In this document: piece by piece, positions 4,744-5,057 of the stretch
Layout of the letters: the number at the start of each line of letters is the position of its first letter
Numbering within the stretch: the stretch's first letter is position 1
Assembly: GCA_002504525.1 (NCBI GenBank)
Contig: DATD01000007.1
Coordinates: 92,661 to 97,717, forward strand
DNA from: Methanomassiliicoccus sp. UBA345
GTDB taxonomy: Archaea > Thermoplasmatota > Thermoplasmata > Methanomassiliicoccales > Methanomassiliicoccaceae
DNA length: 5,057 nt
Reading direction: 5' to 3'
Notes under the pieces: generated by a model
Databases searched by the model: none
The model's input: the letters and a program-made list of their open reading frames with translations, nothing else
Told to the model about the DNA's origin: nothing
Program-made: the position numbers and the translations under genes

Positions 4744-4755
4744 AACTATGATTAG
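4744..4755 (+). promoter_or_regulatory. Possible TATA-like element for the last gene
   Basis: AACTATGATTAG is the most AT-rich stretch near the gene. Its centre, about 42 nt before the ATG at 4792, would give a leader of roughly 15-20 nt, enough to include the Shine-Dalgarno site. The match to an archaeal TATA box is poor, so this is tentative. Confidence 0.25.
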
Positions 4756-4781
4756 CCTCCTGCTCCAATAGAAACCGTTCA

Positions 4782-4790
4782 GAGGAGATC
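4782..4790 (+). promoter_or_regulatory. Shine-Dalgarno site of the last gene
   Basis: GAGGAGATC is strongly complementary to the archaeal 16S rRNA 3' end. The GAGG core ends 6 nt before the ATG at 4792, which decides that start. It contrasts with the SD-poor starts of the mscS genes and ilvD. Confidence 0.7.
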
Positions 4791-4791
4791 T

Positions 4792-5057
4792 ATGCAACAG
4801 AACATCACTACGCGGCTTGACGACCAGCTCATGCTCGAGTTCGCCATCCGGACCGGGCTGGAGGCCGGTCGGCCACCTCGCCGCTATCTCTGGACCGACG
4901 CATATGCTGTATGCAACTACCTGGGGAGATACCGCGACCGGAAGGACGAGGCGGCCCTGGAGACGGCGCTTCGCCTCATCGATCAGGTTCACGACGTCCT
5001 AGGCCGCTTCAGCCCGGAGGGCGAGAGGACGGGATGGATAAGCGGGCTTAGCGACGA
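4792..5057 (+). CDS. Conserved protein of unknown function (N-terminal 88 residues)
   Basis: This reading frame runs off the right edge, so only the N-terminus is visible. The start is set by a strong Shine-Dalgarno sequence 6 nt upstream and an in-frame TAG at 4753-4755. Visible features are a charged, probably helical N-terminus (about 8-25), the block RRYLWTDAYAVCNYLGRYRD at 30-49, a helix-like ALETALRLIDQVHDVLGRF at 55-73, and RTGWISGLSD at 79-88. From memory, similar blocks (TDAFAVCNFL, LALRLVDQVHHVLGRHRPDD, GWISGL) occur in an uncharacterised family of bacterial and some archaeal proteins. Paired helices with aromatic and acidic residues recall alpha/alpha-barrel proteins such as glycoside hydrolases, but this is only a fold-level impression. 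There is no signal peptide or membrane segment, so it is probably cytoplasmic. I do not know its function. That it is a real gene is well supported by start context and codon pattern. Confidence 0.75.
   Translation, partial: MQQNITTRLDDQLMLEFAIRTGLEAGRPPRRYLWTDAYAVCNYLGRYRDRKDEAALETALRLIDQVHDVLGRFSPEGERTGWISGLSD

Noticed and set aside
4573..4992. 139-residue minus-strand ORF ending DGPGFEPGAS
   Set aside because: Its C-terminus is the antisense of the tRNA T-arm and acceptor stem, a well-known source of false 'GFEPG' proteins, and the rest is antisense to the terminator, spacer and the supported + strand gene at 4792.
4817..5002. 61-residue + strand ORF (MTTSSCSSS...)
   Set aside because: It is out of frame with the 4792 frame, which has a strong Shine-Dalgarno site and conserved-looking protein blocks; the short ORF has neither.

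Overview
This is a GC-rich archaeal window, and the ribosomal and elongation-factor sequences look euryarchaeal. Four things point to Archaea: an EF-1A-type (not EF-Tu-type) elongation factor followed directly by an archaeal/eukaryotic-type S10; TATA-like boxes about 25-32 nt upstream of starts that lack a Shine-Dalgarno sequence; T-tract terminators; and a tRNA gene with no encoded CCA. GC content and overall protein flavour suggest Thermoplasmata, possibly Methanomassiliicoccales-like. That placement is inference and was not tested.

Layout, all genes on the + strand. Positions 1-426 hold the 3' part of the EF-1A gene (tuf), and 463-774 hold rpsJ (S10). This is the end of the conserved archaeal str-type translation operon, closed by a hairpin and T-tract at 778-825. 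Positions 879-1757 and 1853-2737 are two tandem, diverged MscS-family mechanosensitive channels. Each has its own promoter-like box and a short GC hairpin just after its stop. Positions 2810-4456 encode a full-length dihydroxy-acid dehydratase (IlvD) for branched-chain amino acid synthesis. Positions 4534-4607 are tRNA-Ala(UGC), carrying the G3:U70 identity pair. From 4792 to the right edge is the start of a conserved protein of unknown function, with a good ribosome-binding site.

The window joins unrelated housekeeping modules: translation, osmotic protection, branched-chain amino acid synthesis, and an uncharacterised gene. Every gene after rpsJ seems to have its own promoter, so only tuf-rpsJ looks like an operon. 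Translation initiation appears mixed: rpsJ and the last gene have clear Shine-Dalgarno sequences, while both mscS genes and ilvD look leaderless or nearly so.

I see no mobile element, CRISPR array, toxin-antitoxin or defence module, and nothing I can defend as a wholly new system. The points most worth a second look are the mscS pair (pore-residue differences, a variable insertion in the cytoplasmic domain, and a 34-bp patch of exact identity suggesting gene conversion), the repeated 'hairpin + CTTTTTA' junctions before ilvD and the tRNA, and the unknown gene at the right edge with the strong bulged hairpin upstream of it.
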